Below are positions 4,241 through 5,861 of a stretch of DNA of 5,861 nucleotides, piece after piece. Positions within the stretch are counted from its first letter, which is position 1; each line of letters begins with the position of its first letter. A program made the position numbers and the translations under genes. This stretch comes from Chloroflexota bacterium (GTDB lineage: Bacteria > Chloroflexota > Limnocylindria > QHBO01), in NCBI GenBank assembly GCA_013697395.1, contig JACCWY010000071.1:1-5861 (forward strand). The letters are read 5' to 3'. The notes under the pieces are model-generated. The model searched no databases. It was not told the origin of the DNA and worked only from the letters and a program-made list of their open reading frames with translations.

Positions 4241-4921
4241 CTAAAACGAGCCGGAGCCACCTCCGCCGCCTGAGCTGCCGCCGCCCGAAAATCCGCCGCC
4301 GCTCGAGCTCGAGGAGCTGGAGGGCGGCGTCGAGCCGACACTGCCAAGTGCGTCGAACATGCCGCCGATGTCCGGCATGGCCGAGCCCGAGAAGATGCTT
4401 CCCGAGCCGTAGCTGACCCCGCCGGCGACGTCACCGACCGACGCGCCGAACGAAGACGAGCCGGCGGATGAGCCGAGCCAGAGCGGGTAGTACGCGCCGG
4501 TGGGGGAGCCGGTGGCGCGCTGCTGCTGCTCGAGGCCGCGGGCGAGCACCGCCGCGACCTCGGCATGGAGTCCGAGTGCCATGCCCCACACCACCGCCTT
4601 GTCTGGCGTGTCGGCCAGCCTGGCGATCTCCGTCTGCTCGACCACCTCGCTCATGCTGCGAGCCCGGTCCATCGTCTTCTTGAGCGTTCGCCGGTACGCC
4701 TTGAGCATGGCGTCGACGTAGGCGCCCTGCGAGGTGCGCTGGCTCATGGCCAGGCCGAACCCGACCGTGCCGAGCCCACCGAGCACGAGCGCCACGCCCA
4801 GCAGGACCGCGCCGGTCATCGGCACCGAGATGCCCAGGAAGGCGGCCACCCCGCCGACGATGACGAGGCCGATGCCGATGGCCGCCATGCTGGTGATCGA
4901 GGGTCCAGGCGGGCGGGCGGG
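4241..4921 (-). CDS. C-terminal reading frame of the TPM/DUF2207-like membrane protein
   Basis: This frame continues the TPM protein after a one-base frame change at the (GGCG)4 tract and is read here from that point; together the parts form one gene spanning 4241-5861. Numbered from an internal ATG at 4888, it has two hydrophobic segments (about 3-20 and 25-48), a basic helix-rich cytoplasmic stretch (AYRRTLKKTMDRARSM, 64-79), and LADTPDKAVVWGMALGLHAEVAAVL (91-115), which I recognise as the pattern near the C-terminus of DUF2207-type predicted membrane proteins. The end (about 190-215) is a Ser run and a Gly/Ser-rich tail finishing in SGSF, typical of TPM-family proteins. No Shine-Dalgarno precedes the ATG at 4888, so independent translation is unlikely. 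The frame is also open upstream to an ATG at 5089, but that stretch lies opposite the genuine N-terminal frame and is not protein-like. Family assignment is good; whether this part is expressed is uncertain. Confidence 0.75.
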   Translation of the reverse strand, partial: PARPPGPSITSMAAIGIGLVIVGGVAAFLGISVPMTGAVLLGVALVLGGLGTVGFGLAMSQRTSQGAYVDAMLKAYRRTLKKTMDRARSMSEVVEQTEIARLADTPDKAVVWGMALGLHAEVAAVLARGLEQQQRATGSPTGAYYPLWLGSSAGSSSFGASVGDVAGGVSYGSGSIFSGSAMPDIGGMFDALGSVGSTPPSSSSSSSGGGFSGGGSSGGGGGSGSF

Positions 4922-5861
4922 CGAGCCAGCCGATGCGAACGGCTGCCGACTCGAGGGCACGCGTCGAGCTGTCGAGCAGCGGGTTGACCTCCCAAAGCCG
5001 CTCGCGCGAGAGGCGCCCCGAGCCACCGGCATGTTGCCGGATGCGCTCCCAGGCCTCCCGTTCCGGGCCCGCCAGCTCACGGTCGTCATGCTCCCCCGCG
5101 TGAACCTCGATGGCCGGGTCGGTCAGCGGATCCGGATCGTCGTCGCTGCGCGCCTTGCTGACCTGGTCGAGATTGTGGAAGGAGAGCCGCCCGGTCCTGG
5201 CCAGGTCGGCCAGGATGGTGTTGATGCTGTGACCGGTGGCCGTGCCATTCCGAACGACCGTCGCCAGCGTGGGGGTCATCTCGGCCGGCGGCCCTGCCAT
5301 CAGGATCGACGGCGAGTCGGTCAGCGCCGGATCATCGCCGTCGCGGCGCCATTTCCACCACGCCCCCCCGAGGGTGGCCAGCAGCGCGAGCGGGGCGACG
5401 ACGAGCCCAAGGGCGCCGTTCACCACCCGAAGCGTCTCGAGCCGATCGCTCCCGTCCGCGTCCATGCGGGCATCGAGCGCCTCGATCGTGCGCAACGCGG
5501 CCGAGTCGAAATCGCCCACCCGCGCCGACGGCACGAACGAATCGTCGATGATCCGCGTGAGGGCGTCCTCGTTGGCATACGCACCCAGGAACCCCGAGCC
5601 GCCGTACAGGCTCACCCGGCTCTCGCCCGGGTCGGGGTCGAGCGCCACCATGAGCACGAGGCCGTCGTCGAATCCCGAGCGGCCGATGCCCCATTCGTCG
5701 ATCAGCGCTTTCGCCTTGTCGAGGTTCTCGTCCTCGGTGATATCCGGGTCGTGCTGCGTGTAGAAGACGATCTCGGCCCCCGTTTCGGCCTCGATCTCGT
5801 CGATGCTCGCCTCGAGGCTGGCCTCCGTGTCGGCCGAGAACATGTCCGCCTCGTCGTAGAC
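4431..5861 (-). CDS. TPM-domain membrane protein, N-terminal reading frame; 5' end beyond window
   Basis: The gene enters from beyond base 5861 (first codons VYDEAD), where a signal peptide would be expected. Numbered from the Met at 5843, residues 1-127 are a TPM domain: the motif V-x-D-x-A-x-x-F-S at its start, E-T-G-A-E-I-V-F-Y-T (20-29), G-F-D-D-G-L-V-L-M-V-A (57-67) and the acidic segments around them. A membrane segment follows (about 141-163, ending AWWKWRR). After it come AEMTPTLATVVRNGTATGHS (187-206) and ILADLARTGRLSF (210-222), the pattern of DUF2207-type proteins. TPM domains are extracytoplasmic, and roles in membrane-protein assembly or phosphatase activity are described for some. 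True homology ends near residue 311 (base 4911). Beyond that the frame becomes His/Arg-rich (HQHGGHRHRPRHRRRGG) and runs to a stop at 4431, which is out-of-frame translation. The proper continuation lies one frame over (4241-4921). It may be phase-variable, decayed, or a sequence error. Confidence 0.85.
   Translation of the reverse strand, partial: VYDEADMFSADTEASLEASIDEIEAETGAEIVFYTQHDPDITEDENLDKAKALIDEWGIGRSGFDDGLVLMVALDPDPGESRVSLYGGSGFLGAYANEDALTRIIDDSFVPSARVGDFDSAALRTIEALDARMDADGSDRLETLRVVNGALGLVVAPLALLATLGGAWWKWRRDGDDPALTDSPSILMAGPPAEMTPTLATVVRNGTATGHSINTILADLARTGRLSFHNLDQVSKARSDDDPDPLTDPAIEVHAGEHDDRELAGPEREAWERIRQHAGGSGRLSRERLWEVNPLLDSSTRALESAAVRIGWLARPPAWTLDHQHGGHRHRPRHRRRGGRLPGHLGADDRRGPAGRGARARWARHGRVRPGHEPAHLAGRLRRRHAQGVPANAQEDDGPGSQHERGGRADGDRQAGRHARQGGGVGHGTRTPCRGRGGARPRPRAAAARHRLPHRRVLPALARLIRRLVFVRRVGR
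4908..4923. repeat. Tetranucleotide tract (GGCG)4 at the frameshift point
   Basis: Four exact GGCG units (CGCC on the coding strand) sit exactly where the TPM gene changes frame. Losing one unit (four bases) or gaining two (eight bases) joins the N-terminal and C-terminal frames into one protein reading ...IGWLARPP then GPSITSMAAIG.... Simple tandem tracts of this kind are prone to slippage and also to sequencing or assembly error. Confidence 0.85.

Noticed and set aside
4267..4330. GC-rich simple repeat at the end of the TPM gene
   Set aside because: It encodes the Ser run and Gly/Ser tail usual for TPM-family proteins and is in frame.
4924..5089. ATG at 5089 as start of a separate 282-residue protein ending at 4241
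   Set aside because: The first ~55 codons are opposite in frame to a well-matched DUF2207-like region and are low-complexity Arg/Ser. Only the part after 4921 resembles protein.

Overview
The window is GC-rich chromosomal DNA packed with ordinary-looking bacterial genes. There is no phage, transposon, CRISPR or RNA-gene signal. The strong GC bias opens long antisense frames, as in Actinomycetota and in high-GC Chloroflexota. The gene set (Glu-bridged phosphotriesterase homologue, a helix-hairpin-helix plus PHP-domain protein without polymerase, dodecin, TPM-family membrane protein) fits either phylum, and I cannot decide between them from sequence alone.

Layout, left to right. (1) Bases 1-709, minus strand: a Glu/Leu/Phe/Val dehydrogenase cut by the left edge, with the catalytic lysine replaced by alanine. 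(2) Bases 710-878: a divergent intergenic region with a perfect 8-bp-arm palindrome and an 11-bp direct repeat. (3) Bases 879-1817, plus: a phosphotriesterase-family metal hydrolase. (4) Bases 1818-2001: an intergenic region unusually rich in inverted repeats, with two nearly identical 21-bp palindromes around a bulged hairpin. (5) Bases 2002-3033, plus: an HhH-PHP protein that looks like PolX without its polymerase core. (6) Bases 3112-3315, plus: dodecin. (7) Bases 3339-4199, minus: a multi-module DNA-binding protein (disordered Arg/Pro/Asp/Gly/Tyr repeats, ribbon-helix-helix, AT-hook, C-terminal winged-helix-like domain). Its start codon lies in the spacer of a perfect palindrome. (8) Bases 4241-5861, minus: a TPM-domain/DUF2207-like membrane protein cut by the right edge and split by a frameshift exactly at a (GGCG)4 tetranucleotide tract.

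Genes 7 and 8 are co-oriented and 41 bp apart. Dodecin and gene 7 converge with only 23 bp between their stops. No pathway joins the neighbours.

Two initiation styles coexist. The phosphotriesterase and dodecin genes have perfect AAGGAGGA Shine-Dalgarno sequences. The dehydrogenase, HhH-PHP and RHH genes have none, and each has a TANNNT -10-like hexamer 7-8 nt before its ATG, which suggests leaderless transcripts. The observations most worth following are the active-site loss in the dehydrogenase, the tetranucleotide frameshift in the TPM protein, and the palindrome over the start of the DNA-binding protein.
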